NCBI RefSeq assembly: GCF_009469605.1
Contig: NZ_SSXU01000006.1
Span: forward strand, 1-64,000
Length of the DNA: 64,000 nt
Direction of reading: 5' to 3'
DNA from: Zoogloea sp. 1C4
GTDB lineage: Bacteria > Pseudomonadota > Gammaproteobacteria > Burkholderiales > Rhodocyclaceae
Shown here: piece after piece, positions 18,916 to 27,592 of the stretch
Position numbering within the stretch: the stretch's first letter is position 1
Layout: every line of letters starts with the position of its first letter
Position numbers and translations under genes: made by a program
Notes under the pieces: model-generated
Database searches by the model: none
Told to the model about the DNA's origin: nothing
Seen by the model: only the letters and a program-made list of their open reading frames with translations

Positions 18916-19185
18916 ATGCAGATTGGCGTTGCCTACTCCGAGCCCGGAAACCAGATCTGGGTGACCATCGAGGTGCCCGAGACGGCCACGGTGACGGATG
19001 CCATCAAGCGCTCGGGCATCCTTGACCAGTTCCCCCACATCGACCTCACGAAGCAGAAGGTCGGTGTCTTCGGGCGGCTGGTGAAGCCCGATGCGGCCCT
19101 GCGCCCGGGTGACCGGGTGGAGATCTACCGCGCCATCATCGCCGACCCGGAAACCGTGCCCCGGCGCGATCTCGCCGACGACTGA
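18916..19185 (+). CDS. rnfH: RnfH-family ubiquitin-like protein
   Basis: The 89-residue protein matches RnfH: IGVAYSEPGNQIWVTIEVPE at the N-terminus, a central KVGVFGRLVKPDAALRPGDRVEIYR and an acidic tail. It has a ubiquitin-like beta-grasp fold and no cofactor motif. RnfH is found at the end of nif-linked rnf operons; its role is unknown. AGGAG is seven bases upstream of the ATG. Confidence 0.9.
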   Translation: MQIGVAYSEPGNQIWVTIEVPETATVTDAIKRSGILDQFPHIDLTKQKVGVFGRLVKPDAALRPGDRVEIYRAIIADPETVPRRDLADD

Positions 19186-19261
19186 CCTGCCTCGACCGGC
19201 CGGCCCGCCCGGCCGGTTTCATGTCGGCTCCCCGATTTTTCATTTGCCTTCGAGAACGCCC

Positions 19262-20620
19262 ATGTCCGCTCATCCTTCGCACCCACCCTCAACGGGCCGG
19301 GCGCTGCTGGCCCTCGGCCTGCTGCTCCCCGTGTCGGCCTTCGCGGCCGGCAGCCTGCCCTCCGTCGGTGGCATCCCGCTGGATTTCATCCTTTTCGCGC
19401 TCACCCTGCTGGGGGTGGCGCTGTTCCACAATACCACCCTCTACGTGGCCCTTGTCGGCCTCGTCACCATCAGCGCCTACAAGGTGCTCATCACCGGCTT
19501 CAAGACCGGCGCCGGCGTGGCGGGCCTGGTCGGCCACCTGGGGCACGAGTGGGTGACCATCGCCAACCTGTTCTGCCTGCTCACCGGCTTTGCGCTGCTC
19601 GCCCGGCATTTCGAGAAGAGCCACGTGCCGGTGATCCTGCCGCGCTTTCTGCCGGGTGACTGGAAGGGCGGCTTCCTGCTGCTGGTGATGGTCTTCGTGC
19701 TCTCCGGCTTTCTCGACAACATCGCCGCGGCGCTGATTGGTGGCGCGATGGCCCATCAGCTCTTCAAGGCCAAGGTGCACGTGGGCTACCTGGCGGCCAT
19801 CGTCGCGGCGTCCAACGCGGGTGGCTCGGGCAGTGTGGTGGGCGACACCACCACCACCATGATGTGGATCGACGGGGTGAGCCCGCTGATCGTGGTGGAT
19901 GCCTACGTGGCGGCGGCGGTGGCGCTGGTCATCATCGGCTACTTCGGTGCCCGTCAGCAGCACGCCTACTCGCCCATCCTGCGCCACGCCCACCAGCACA
20001 CCCACGTGGACTGGGGGCGGATCTTCATCGTGCTGACCATGCTGGTGTTCGCGGTGGGGACCAACATCACCATTAACATCAAGTTTCCCGAGATGGCCGA
20101 CGCCTTCCCCTTCATCGGTGTGGCCGTGTGGGCGGCGATCCTGCTGACCGTCCCGGTGCGTCGCCACGACTGGGAGGTGCTGCCGGACACCATCAAGGGC
20201 TCGGTCTTCCTGCTGTCGCTGGTGCTGTGCGCCTCGATGATGCCGGTGGAGGAGCTGCCCGCCGCCTCGTGGCAGTCGGCCCTTGCCCTGGGCTTCGTGT
20301 CGGCGGTGTTCGACAACATCCCGCTCACCGCGCTGGCCCTGCGCCAGGGCGGCTACGACTGGGGCTTCCTGGCCTACGCGGTGGGTTTTGGCGGTTCGAT
20401 GCTGTGGTTCGGCTCGTCGGCCGGGGTGGCCCTGTCGAGCATGTTCCCCGAGGCTCGCTCGGCGGCCCAGTGGCTGCGCCACGGCTGGCACGTGCCGGTG
20501 GCCTACGTGACCGGCTTCTTCATCATGCTCACGGTGCTCGGCTGGCACCCGGATACCGACCACAACGCCCCGGCGCCGGTGGCGCTGGAGGCGCCCGTAG
20601 CGTCCCCCGCCAGCCACTGA
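19262..20620 (+). CDS. NhaD-type (ion transporter superfamily) membrane transporter
   Basis: The 452-residue protein has a cleavable or first hydrophobic segment (ALLALGLLLPVSAFAAG) and about 11-12 helices. Family motifs include GFLDNIAAALIGGAMAHQLF, ASNAGGSGSVVGDTTTTMMW and FDNIPLTALAL, which carry the re-entrant-loop ND/DN pairs of the NhaD and citrate-carrier superfamily. Sodium/proton exchange is the likeliest activity. It is 76 bp after rnfH, in the same direction, before the hairpin at 20643-20670, so it is probably co-transcribed with rnf. Confidence 0.85.
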   Translation: MSAHPSHPPSTGRALLALGLLLPVSAFAAGSLPSVGGIPLDFILFALTLLGVALFHNTTLYVALVGLVTISAYKVLITGFKTGAGVAGLVGHLGHEWVTIANLFCLLTGFALLARHFEKSHVPVILPRFLPGDWKGGFLLLVMVFVLSGFLDNIAAALIGGAMAHQLFKAKVHVGYLAAIVAASNAGGSGSVVGDTTTTMMWIDGVSPLIVVDAYVAAAVALVIIGYFGARQQHAYSPILRHAHQHTHVDWGRIFIVLTMLVFAVGTNITINIKFPEMADAFPFIGVAVWAAILLTVPVRRHDWEVLPDTIKGSVFLLSLVLCASMMPVEELPAASWQSALALGFVSAVFDNIPLTALALRQGGYDWGFLAYAVGFGGSMLWFGSSAGVALSSMFPEARSAAQWLRHGWHVPVAYVTGFFIMLTVLGWHPDTDHNAPAPVALEAPVASPASH

Positions 20621-20642
20621 TTACCTCCGCGCTTCTGCCCGA

Positions 20643-20670
20643 AGGCCGCCGTTCTGGCGGCCTTTGTCTT
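20643..20670 (+). terminator. Rho-independent terminator after the transporter gene
   Basis: The stem AGGCCGCC / GGCGGCCT with a short loop is followed by TTGTCTT. It ends the rnf-nhaD unit before the nifE promoter. Confidence 0.8.
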
Positions 20671-20709
20671 TGGTGGGGCGCTGTTGGGTTTGTACCGGCA
20701 GCGGGGTTT

Positions 20710-20725
20710 TGTCGGCTTTGCTACA
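20710..20725 (+). promoter_or_regulatory. NifA upstream activator site of nifE
   Basis: TGTCGGCTTTGCTACA is a TGT-N10-ACA site centred about 66 bp upstream of the nifE -12 element, almost the same spacing as at the ferredoxin promoter. Confidence 0.85.
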
Positions 20726-20769
20726 TGCGTGGAATGACCGTCAGGCCTTTAAAAACAGGGGTTTGGAGC

Positions 20770-20785
20770 TGGCACTCAAATTGCA
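20770..20785 (+). promoter_or_regulatory. Sigma-54 promoter of nifENX
   Basis: TGGCAC-TCAAA-TTGCA is a perfect -24/-12 element. The start is expected near 20797, 20 bases before the nifE ATG, which has GGAGAGG upstream. Confidence 0.92.
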
Positions 20786-20816
20786 GGTAGGTGCCTGAAC
20801 CCTTGGAGAGGCCAGC

Positions 20817-22217
20817 ATGAAAGCCAGCGAAATCCAGGCCCTGCTCGACGAGCCGGCCTGCAGCCACAACAAGAAGGAAAAGTCCGGGTGCGCCAAGCCC
20901 AAGCCCGGCGCCACCGCCGGCGGGTGTTCCTTCGATGGCGCACAGATCGCGCTGCTGCCGATCGCCGACGTGGCCCACATCGTCCACGGCCCGATCGCCT
21001 GTGCGGGCTCGTCGTGGGACAACCGGGGCACCCGCTCCTCCGGCCCCACGCTGTACCGCATCGGGATGACCACCGATCTCTCCGAGACCGACGTGGTGAT
21101 GGGCCGCGGCGAGAAGCGCCTGTTCCACGCCATCAAGCAGGCCATCGACAGCTACTCGCCGGCCGCGGTGTTCATCTACAACACCTGCGTCACCGCCCTG
21201 ATCGGTGACGACGTGGAGGCCGTCTGCAAGGCCGCCACCGAGCGCTGGGGCACCCCGGTGGTGCCGGTGGACGCCGCTGGCTTCTACGGCACCAAGAACC
21301 TGGGTAACCGCCTCGCCGGCGAGGCGATGTTCAAGCATGTGATCGGCACCCGCGAGCCCGAACCCGCCGCCCCCCGCGCCGACGGCCTGCCCACCTACGA
21401 CGTGAATCTGATCGGCGAATACAACATCGCCGGTGAGTTCTGGCACGTGCTGCCGCTCTTCGACGAACTGGGCCTGCGCATCCTGTGCACCCTGTCCGGC
21501 GACGCGCGCTTCCACGAGGTGCAGACCATGCACCGGGCGAAGGTGAACATGGTGGTGTGCGCCAAGGCGCTGCTCAACGTGGCCCGCAAGATGGAAGACA
21601 ACTTCGGCATCCCGTTCTTCGAGGGCAGCTTCTACGGCGTGCAGGACATGAACAACGCCCTGCGCGACTTCGCCCGGATCATTGGCGACGCCGACCTGAT
21701 CGCCCGCACCGAGGCCGTCATCGCCCGGGAGGAGGCCAAGTCCCGCGCGGCGCTCGACCCCTGGCGCGAGCGCCTCAACGGCAAGCGCGTGCTGCTCTAC
21801 ACCGGCGGCGTGAAGTCCTGGTCCATCGTCTCGGCCCTGCAGGACCTGGGCATGAAGGTGGTCGCCACCGGCACCAAGAAGTCCACCGAAGAGGACAAGG
21901 CGCGCATCCGCGAGCTGATGGGCGACGACACCAAGATGATCGACGACGGCAGCCCCAAGGCGCTGCTGTCCACCTACCACGAGTACAAGGCCGACATCCT
22001 CATCGCCGGCGGCCGCAACCTCTACACGGCCCTCAAGGCGCGCATCCCCTTCCTCGACATCAACCAGGAGCGGGAATTCGGCTACGCCGGTTACGCCGGC
22101 ATGGAAGAGCTGGCCCGTCAGCTGGCCCTGTCGATGGGCAGCCCGGTGTGGGCGTCGGTGCGCAAGCCCGCCCCGTGGGCGGCCAAGCAAGGGCCTGGCA
22201 CCGTGCTCGCTGCTTGA
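20817..22217 (+). CDS. nifE: NifE, FeMo-cofactor scaffold alpha subunit
   Basis: The 466-residue protein is NifE. Cysteines 37, 62 and 124 ([31 protein letters not shown]) sit at the same positions as the cluster ligands of Azotobacter Nif[15 protein letters not shown] and [11 protein letters not shown]-like motifs ([13 protein letters not shown]) are family hallmarks. With NifN it forms the scaffold on which the NifB-cofactor is converted to FeMo-cofactor. It leads this operon; nifHDK, usually nearby, are not in the window. Confidence 0.97.
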   Translation: MKASEIQALLDEPACSHNKKEKSGCAKPKPGATAGGCSFDGAQIALLPIADVAHIVHGPIACAGSSWDNRGTRSSGPTLYRIGMTTDLSETDVVMGRGEKRLFHAIKQAIDSYSPAAVFIYNTCVTALIGDDVEAVCKAATERWGTPVVPVDAAGFYGTKNLGNRLAGEAMFKHVIGTREPEPAAPRADGLPTYDVNLIGEYNIAGEFWHVLPLFDELGLRILCTLSGDARFHEVQTMHRAKVNMVVCAKALLNVARKMEDNFGIPFFEGSFYGVQDMNNALRDFARIIGDADLIARTEAVIAREEAKSRAALDPWRERLNGKRVLLYTGGVKSWSIVSALQDLGMKVVATGTKKSTEEDKARIRELMGDDTKMIDDGSPKALLSTYHEYKADILIAGGRNLYTALKARIPFLDINQEREFGYAGYAGMEELARQLALSMGSPVWASVRKPAPWAAKQGPGTVLAA

Positions 22218-22227
22218 GGAGATCAAG

Positions 22228-23625
22228 ATGGCTGAAATCGTCCAATCCAAGAAGGCGCTGGCGGTCAATCCGCTCAAGGTGAGCCAGCCGGTGGGGGCCT
22301 CGCTGGCTTTCCTCGGCCTGGGCCGGAGCCTGCCGCTGATGCACGGCTCCCAGGGCTGCACGGCCTTTGGCAAGGTGTTCTTCGTGCGCCACTTCCGCGA
22401 GCCGATTCCGCTGCAGACCACGGCGATGGATCAGGTGGCCTCGATCATGGGCGCCGACGACAACGTGGTCGAGGGCCTGCGGGTGCTTTCCGAGAAGAGC
22501 AAGCCCGACGTGATTGGCCTCGTTACCACGGGGCTTTCGGAAACCCAGGGCACCGACATCCGCCGCACGGTGCGGATCTTCCGCGAGAAGCACCCGGAGT
22601 ACGCCGGGGTGGCGGTGGTGCCGGTGAACACGCCCGACTACGTGGGCTGCCTGGAGAGCGGCTACGCCCTGGCGGTGGAATCGATGATCGATGTGCTGGT
22701 GCCCGAAGGCTGCAGCGCCGGGCGCCGGCCCAAGCAGGTGAACGTGCTGGCGTCGGGCATGCTCACCCCCGGCGACATCGAGGCGATTCGCGAGTGGATC
22801 GAAGCCTTCGGCCTGCGGGCGGTGGTGCTGCCGGACATCGGCGATTCCCTCGACGGGCACCTCACCGACGCCGAGTTCTCGTCCCTCACCATCGGTGGCA
22901 CGCCCCGGGCCGAGATCGAGATCATGGGCGAATCGGCGGCCACGCTAGTGGTCGGCCCGTCGCTCTTCAAGGCGGCGGACCTGCTCCGCGCCCGCACCGG
23001 CGTGCCCGACTACCGCTTTGCCGGCCTGATGGGGCTGGAAGACTGCGACGCCTTCACCCAGGCGCTGGCCGACATCTCCGGCCAGCCGGTGCCGGCACGC
23101 ATCGACCGCTGGCGCGCCCAGCTGCAGGACGCGATGGTCGACTGCCACTTCATGCTCGGCTTCGCCCGCGTGGCCCTGGCGGCCGATCCCGACCTGCTGG
23201 GCATGCAGGCCACCTTCCTCACCGGCATGGGCGCCGAGATCGTTGCCGCGGTGAGCCCGGCCAAGCACGAGAGCCTGGCGCTGTTGCCGGTGCCGAAGAT
23301 CGTCATCGGCGATCTGGAAGACCTGGAGAAGGACGCCCGCGCCGGCGGCGCCCAGGTGATCGTCGCCAACTCCCACGCCGCGGGCACCGCCGAGCGGCTG
23401 GGCCTGCCCCTGATGCGGGCCGGCTTTCCCCAATACGACCAGGTGGGCGGCTATGCGCGCACCTGGGTGGGCTACCGCGGCACGCGGCAGGCCTTGTTCG
23501 ATTTCGCCAACCTGATGCTGAGGCAACACCATGAACTCGAACCCTATCAATCAATCTACCGGGCCGAGCCCCGCCTCGGCGACAACCATGGCTCCCCGTC
23601 GTCTGCAGCTGGTCTGGTCCATTAA
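22228..23625 (+). CDS. nifN: NifN, FeMo-cofactor scaffold beta subunit
   Basis: The 465-residue protein is NifN. Cys44 in [18 protein letters not shown] matches the Azotobacter NifN cluster ligand. The family segments [18 protein letters not shown] and [17 protein letters not shown]-like ([20 protein letters not shown]) follow. The C-terminal tail overlaps the nifX start by about 95 bp. AGGAGAT is seven bases upstream of the ATG. Confidence 0.97.
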   Translation: MAEIVQSKKALAVNPLKVSQPVGASLAFLGLGRSLPLMHGSQGCTAFGKVFFVRHFREPIPLQTTAMDQVASIMGADDNVVEGLRVLSEKSKPDVIGLVTTGLSETQGTDIRRTVRIFREKHPEYAGVAVVPVNTPDYVGCLESGYALAVESMIDVLVPEGCSAGRRPKQVNVLASGMLTPGDIEAIREWIEAFGLRAVVLPDIGDSLDGHLTDAEFSSLTIGGTPRAEIEIMGESAATLVVGPSLFKAADLLRARTGVPDYRFAGLMGLEDCDAFTQALADISGQPVPARIDRWRAQLQDAMVDCHFMLGFARVALAADPDLLGMQATFLTGMGAEIVAAVSPAKHESLALLPVPKIVIGDLEDLEKDARAGGAQVIVANSHAAGTAERLGLPLMRAGFPQYDQVGGYARTWVGYRGTRQALFDFANLMLRQHHELEPYQSIYRAEPRLGDNHGSPSSAAGLVH

Positions 23626-24061
23626 AGAGGAGCCCGCCGCCGTGCTCAGGGTCGCCTTCGCCTCCACCGACCGCAGTCGGGTCAATCAGCACTTCGGCGC
23701 CGCCGAAGGTTTCGCCATCTACGAAGTGGTGCCCGACAAGGCCACCCTCGTGGGCGTCGCCGACTTCCCCGAAGAGGCGATGGACGGCAACGAGAACAAG
23801 CTCGCCGCCAAGGTGGAGTTTCTCGCCGGCTGCCACGCGGTGTACGTGATGGCCATCGGCGCCTCGGCGATCAAGCAGCTCATGGCCAAGGGCATCCAGC
23901 CGATCCGCACCGACGAGGTGGACGCCATCCCTGAACTGCTGGCCGAGATCAGCCGGGCGATGAAGGAGGGCGGCGTGCAGTGGATCGACCGCGCCATCGC
24001 CGCCCAGACCAAATCCGACGACCGCTTCTCGGAGATGGAAGACGAGGGTTGGCAGGGATGA
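23531..24061 (+). CDS. nifX: NifX, cofactor-precursor carrier
   Basis: The protein contains the NifX domain with [20 protein letters not shown] and WIDRAIAAQ near the end. It carries NifB-cofactor and related precursors to NifEN. Two starts are possible. The ATG at 23531 has TGAGG at fair spacing and gives 176 residues, with about 20 extra N-terminal residues overlapping nifN. The ATG at 23588 has no ribosome site but gives the more usual family length of about 157 residues. I chose the former. Its stop overlaps the next start (ATGA). Confidence 0.9.
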   Translation: MNSNPINQSTGPSPASATTMAPRRLQLVWSIKEEPAAVLRVAFASTDRSRVNQHFGAAEGFAIYEVVPDKATLVGVADFPEEAMDGNENKLAAKVEFLAGCHAVYVMAIGASAIKQLMAKGIQPIRTDEVDAIPELLAEISRAMKEGGVQWIDRAIAAQTKSDDRFSEMEDEGWQG

Positions 24062-24528
24062 GCGCGCCCTTCATCGAACACCGCGGCGTGGTGCGCCGCA
24101 TCGAGGGCGGCAAGGCCATCGTCGCCATGGAGACCGGCGGCTGCTCGTCCTGCGGCCACGTGAGCGCCTGCGGCGTGGGCAAGATGGCCGGCGACCGCCC
24201 GGCCACGATGCTCACGGTGCCCCTCGAAGCGGGCGTGGCGGTGGGTGATGTGGTCTCCGTCGGCCTGCCGGCGGCGGGCCTGTCGGCCAGCGCCGTGCTC
24301 GGCTATCTCTTTCCGGCCATCGCCATGCTGCTGGGGGCGGCGCTCGCTGCCGCCTTCGACGGCCGCGATGGCGTTACTGCACTGGGGGCGATGGGGGGCT
24401 TTCTCGCCGCCCTGATCCTCGCCCGATTTGCGATCGCACTGGCACCCCGCCTGATGCCCGCCCCCCGGCTCGTGCCGATCCGCACGCCTTCCTCACCCAT
24501 TTCCATCCAGGAGTTTCATCATGACTGA
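24058..24528 (+). CDS. RseC/MucC-family membrane protein in the nif operon
   Basis: The 156-residue protein has the RseC/MucC plan: an N-terminal cysteine-rich segment (GGCSSCGHVSACGVG, about residues 28-42), a beta-rich stretch and two membrane helices (AVLGYLFPAIAMLLGAALAA and ALGAMGGFLAALILARFAIAL). In enteric bacteria RseC is tied to the Rsx/Rnf-like SoxR-reducing system. Its presence here, coupled by ATGA to nifX, suggests a partner for the Rnf complex. This functional link is inference. Confidence 0.85.
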   Translation: MSAPFIEHRGVVRRIEGGKAIVAMETGGCSSCGHVSACGVGKMAGDRPATMLTVPLEAGVAVGDVVSVGLPAAGLSASAVLGYLFPAIAMLLGAALAAAFDGRDGVTALGAMGGFLAALILARFAIALAPRLMPAPRLVPIRTPSSPISIQEFHHD

Positions 24529-24985
24529 CCCCGTCGTCGAACGCGATCCCATCCTCGATACCGATTTCATCAAGGAGATGGCCCGCCAGATGCGCGCCCT
24601 CGACACCTACGGCACCTACCAGGGCTGGACAGTGGAGAAGATCCTCGATCCCTACGTCCTCACCAAGGAACGCAAGGCCGAAATCCCCCTCATCGGCGAC
24701 CCGGACGACGTGACCATCGCCCGCGTGAAGGCTTTCTACAACGCCATCGCCGTGCTCATCGAGAAGGAATGCAAGCAGCTCGCCGTGCCGCTGGTGCATC
24801 TGACCCACGAAGGCTTTGGCCGCGCGCTGATCACCGTCGGCAAGCTGGTCGCCGTGGATCGCACCCTGCGCGACGTGCATCGCTTCGGCTTTGCCAGCCT
24901 CTCCAAGATGAAGGACGAGGCCGACAAGATCCTCTCCGTGGCCCTTGAGCGCATCGGCGAATACCCCGCCGTCGCCGGGATGTGA
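24521..24985 (+). CDS. NifX-associated protein (DUF269 family)
   Basis: The 154-residue protein matches the DUF269/NifX-associated family, called orf5 beside nifENX in Azotobacter. Hallmarks are FIKEMARQMRALDTYGTYQ near residue 17 and VHRFGFASLSKMKDEADKIL near the C-terminus. Function is unproven but it is conserved in molybdenum-nitrogenase clusters. It overlaps the RseC-like gene by 8 bp. Confidence 0.92.
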   Translation: MTDPVVERDPILDTDFIKEMARQMRALDTYGTYQGWTVEKILDPYVLTKERKAEIPLIGDPDDVTIARVKAFYNAIAVLIEKECKQLAVPLVHLTHEGFGRALITVGKLVAVDRTLRDVHRFGFASLSKMKDEADKILSVALERIGEYPAVAGM

Positions 24986-24999
24986 GCAGGGAGGCCGTC

Positions 25000-25212
25000 A
25001 TGAGCACCGCCGAAGAGATCGCGGCCCTCGACAAGGAAGTGAAGAAGCTCAAGCGCATCGCTTCCGAATGGGCCTCCCAGCTGCACGACCTCGTGGAAGA
25101 CCGCCTGCCGGCGGGCTACCACGAGATCCCGGGCATTTCCCAATCCACGTACGACGCCTGCCAGGCATGGGCGGAGGCCAACGCCCGCCTGTCTGCGGCA
25201 CAGAAAGGTTGA
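25000..25212 (+). CDS. CCE_0567-type small metalloprotein (DUF683 family)
   Basis: The 70-residue helical protein (EEIAALDKEVKKLKRIASEW) matches the small CCE_0567/DUF683 proteins called orf6 next to nifX genes. Related proteins bind metal, including at a histidine (QLHDLVEDRLPAGYHEIP). GGGAGG just upstream of the ATG at 25000 favours this start over the GTG at 24982. Confidence 0.9.
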   Translation: MSTAEEIAALDKEVKKLKRIASEWASQLHDLVEDRLPAGYHEIPGISQSTYDACQAWAEANARLSAAQKG

Positions 25213-25218
25213 TTCATC

Positions 25219-25500
25219 ATGGCGCAGATCACTGGCCTGACCCGCGGGGGCGTGGAATGGACGCCCGAATTCGTCACCAACCTGGATCAGGCCAAGTGCA
25301 TCGGCTGTGGCCGCTGCTACAAGGTCTGTCCGCGCAACGTGCTCGATCTGGTCGAGCGCGAGCTGGAGGATGACGACGACTCCGACGACGACAACATGAT
25401 GGTGATGTCCATCGCCAACGGCGCCGACTGCATCGGCTGCGGCTCCTGCGGCCGGGTGTGCCCGAAGGACTGCTACACCTACTCGCCGGCGAGCGTGTGA
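25219..25500 (+). CDS. fdxB: FdxB, nif-specific 2[4Fe-4S] ferredoxin III
   Basis: The 93-residue protein has C27-I-G-C30-x2-C33-x3-C37-P and C71-I-G-C74-x2-C77-x3-C81-P motifs, joined by a long acidic insert (EDDDDSDDD) that is typical of nif-specific ferredoxin III. It probably donates electrons in cofactor synthesis or to nitrogenase. The stop and the next ATG overlap as TGATG. Confidence 0.93.
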   Translation: MAQITGLTRGGVEWTPEFVTNLDQAKCIGCGRCYKVCPRNVLDLVERELEDDDDSDDDNMMVMSIANGADCIGCGSCGRVCPKDCYTYSPASV

Positions 25501-25871
25501 TGGCCGGGGCCGAGCCTGTCGCGGCGGTCGCGCCGCAGCCCGACGCCGCCACCGGGGCCGCCGTGTGCGCGGCCCTGCGGCGGGAGGTGGAGCGCCTTGG
25601 CCTGTCCATCGGCAACGAGCCGGACTGGTCGCTGCTCTCCTTCGAGGAGAAGACCGACCCCTTCTCCCAGGAGGTAAGCCTGATCGGCACCTGGCGCGGC
25701 TCGGCCCGCTATGGCACCGTCACGCTGTTCCCCGATGGGCGCGTGTTTGCCGAATACCAGGTGCTGCTGCCCCATCCCGACAAGCCCGAGAGCTACGTGG
25801 AATCCGTGCAGGTGTGGGGCAAGCCCGACAAGCTTCGCGGCGAGGCCGTGATCGCCGCCTACATGACCTGA
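25500..25871 (+). CDS. nif-operon protein of unknown function
   Basis: The 123-residue protein begins at an ATG fused to the fdxB stop, so translation is coupled. Visible features are an alanine-rich N-terminus, EKTDPFSQEVSLIGTWRG and YGTVTLFPDGRVFAEYQVLL, which look like a beta-rich soluble domain. No motif lets me assign a role. Similar genes accompany fdxB in other diazotrophs, from memory. Confidence 0.75.
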   Translation: MAGAEPVAAVAPQPDAATGAAVCAALRREVERLGLSIGNEPDWSLLSFEEKTDPFSQEVSLIGTWRGSARYGTVTLFPDGRVFAEYQVLLPHPDKPESYVESVQVWGKPDKLRGEAVIAAYMT

Positions 25872-25873
25872 CG

Positions 25874-26290
25874 ATGGACACGCAGCCGCGGCTGATCCTG
25901 CTGCACAAACACAAGACCAGCGGGCGGGTGCGTTTTCTGTGCCTGCCCTATGGCGTCGTCGCCTTCAAGGCCCTGCCGGCGCTGGCCGCGCTGCGGGACG
26001 AGGACTGGTCGCCGAAGGTCCAGATTCACCCCGCCGCCATCGTGCGCGAGGCGGAGGTGCGGCTCGGCCTGCCCGAGGATGCCATCGACCCGGAAGGCGA
26101 TTTCCAGGCCTGGGTGGATACCCCGGGCGGCGACGTGCCGGTGCTGCTGGGCGCCTTTGCCGGCATCGACCCGCCCTTTGGCGCGGCCGACCGGATCGGC
26201 GCGCGATTCATCGCCATCACCGAATCCCGCGCCCTGACCGACGTGGAGCGCCAGCTCCTGCGCCGGGCCTACGAGCACGTGCTGGGCTGA
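25874..26290 (+). CDS. nif-operon protein of unknown function
   Basis: The 138-residue protein (LILLHKHKTSGRVRFLCLPYG near the start, LPEDAIDPEGDFQAWVDTPG in the middle, LTDVERQLLRRAYEHVLG at the end) follows the previous gene after 2 bp and closes the nifENX operon. It is soluble, with no membrane segment. I cannot name it. The operon end is convergent with the glutathione transferase gene and I see no terminator hairpin in the 10-bp gap. Confidence 0.75.
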   Translation: MDTQPRLILLHKHKTSGRVRFLCLPYGVVAFKALPALAALRDEDWSPKVQIHPAAIVREAEVRLGLPEDAIDPEGDFQAWVDTPGGDVPVLLGAFAGIDPPFGAADRIGARFIAITESRALTDVERQLLRRAYEHVLG

Positions 26291-26300
26291 TCCGCCGCGC

Positions 26301-26894
26301 TCACACGCCCGGCATCGGTGCAAAGCCCGGCAGGGCCTTGACCCGCGCGATCCACGCGCGGATGTGGGGGAAGTCGCTCAGGGACACGCCGCCTTCCGGG
26401 GCCAGCGCCACGTAGGGGAGCACCGCGCAGTCGGCAATGGTCGGCCGGTCCAGCGCCAGCCAGTCGTGATCGGCCAGCCGTGCGTTGATCAGCGGCAGGA
26501 TGCGCGCCGCCCGGCGCAGGGTGTCGGCCTTGTCGAGGGCGTAGCCGAACTTGTCCACCAGCCGCGCCGCGCCAGGGCCGTTCTGCACTTCGTTGGCGGC
26601 GGTAGAGAGCCACTGCACCACCTCGGCCATCGCCGCCGGATCGCTGGGCAGCCAGGCTTCGCCGGCGTAGCGGCGGGCGAGATAGACGAGGATCGCCTGG
26701 GAATCGCGCAGCACCACCTCGCCATCCACCAGGACGGGCAGCTCGCCCCACGGGTTGAGCTCGATCAGGGGCGGGCGCTTGTGCTCGCCGGCGAGGAAAT
26801 CCACTGGGACGATGTCCACGGGGATGCCGGCCAGCCCGGCAAACAGGCGCACCTTGTAGCAGTTGCCGGAAAGGGTGAGGTCGTACAGTTTCAT
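26301..26894 (-). CDS. Glutathione S-transferase
   Basis: The 197-residue protein has the N-terminal thioredoxin-like glutathione-binding domain (MKLYDLTLSGNCYKVRLFAG; NPWGELPVLVDGEVVLRDSQ with the cis-proline and Ser/Gln of the G-site) and a helical C-terminal domain (NARLADHDWLALDRPTIADC, with the conserved Asp). AAAGGAGACACCC precedes the ATG. It interrupts the nif genes and faces the nifENX operon, so it was probably inserted there. Its substrate is unknown. Confidence 0.9.
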   Translation of the reverse strand: MKLYDLTLSGNCYKVRLFAGLAGIPVDIVPVDFLAGEHKRPPLIELNPWGELPVLVDGEVVLRDSQAILVYLARRYAGEAWLPSDPAAMAEVVQWLSTAANEVQNGPGAARLVDKFGYALDKADTLRRAARILPLINARLADHDWLALDRPTIADCAVLPYVALAPEGGVSLSDFPHIRAWIARVKALPGFAPMPGV

Positions 26895-26920
26895 GGGTGT
26901 CTCCTTTTCTCGTTGGGGCG

Positions 26921-27487
26921 TCAGGGGTGGGAAGGGGTGGAAGGGATGTCCAGCGCCGCCAGCTCGCGGGCCGAATAGCGCGGAGTGATGTGCTGCGAGC
27001 AGTTCCAGTCGAAGGCCGCGATGTGCAGCACCATCACCCGCTCGGTGGGTGGCGCGCCGGGCAGGCCGACGGCGGCGACGAGCGTCGGGTCGGCCTCGTC
27101 GGCGGGCAGCACGGTGATCTCGGCGAGCAGCTTGAGGCGCCGGCGGTTGGGGTAGTCCATCAGGATCAGCGCCGCCTTGGGCTGGCCTGCCAGGTTGCCG
27201 ATGCTGACGAACTGGCGGTTGCCGCCGTAGTCGGCAAAGGCCAGCGTGCGTTCATCGATCACCCGCAGGAAGCCCGGCGGGCCGCCCCGGTGCTGCACGT
27301 GGGGCCAGCCGCCTTCGCCCACGGTGGCGAGGTAGGCGCTGTCGCGGGCGGCGATGAAGGCGCGCTCCCGATCGCCCAGGATCGCTTCGGGGTTGCCCGC
27401 CGGTGTGGGCAGCGGGGCGCCCAGGTAGCGCTGCTGGGTGGCGCGTACGCCGGGCGTGCAGGTGATGTCGGCAAAGTGGCGGGACAT
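26921..27487 (-). CDS. PPOX/FMN-binding split-barrel family protein
   Basis: The 188-residue protein resembles the pyridoxamine-5'-phosphate-oxidase-like fold: FIAARDSAYLATVGEGGWPHVQHRGG (first strand and loop, residues 46-71), LAFADYGGNRQFVSIGNLAG and LILMDYPNRRRLKLLAEITV. This is a common annotation for putative oxidoreductases acting on FMN or F420-like substrates. It lies 26 bp after the GST gene's start in the same direction. GGAGAA is present upstream of the ATG. Confidence 0.8.
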   Translation of the reverse strand: MSRHFADITCTPGVRATQQRYLGAPLPTPAGNPEAILGDRERAFIAARDSAYLATVGEGGWPHVQHRGGPPGFLRVIDERTLAFADYGGNRQFVSIGNLAGQPKAALILMDYPNRRRLKLLAEITVLPADEADPTLVAAVGLPGAPPTERVMVLHIAAFDWNCSQHITPRYSARELAALDIPSTPSHP

Positions 27488-27592
27488 GGCAGGTTCTCCA
27501 GACCGTTTTGGCTATCGTGATCCTTTCGATTGCGGCAATAAATACGCGTTTGAGAATTTCATTGGTGCGGCGATCGGTTTAATCTTGGCCCT

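Noticed and set aside
23588-23625. Truncation of nifN by the nifX overlap
   Set aside because: NifN reaches its normal length, and an overlap of this kind is tolerable. Only the nifX start is uncertain.
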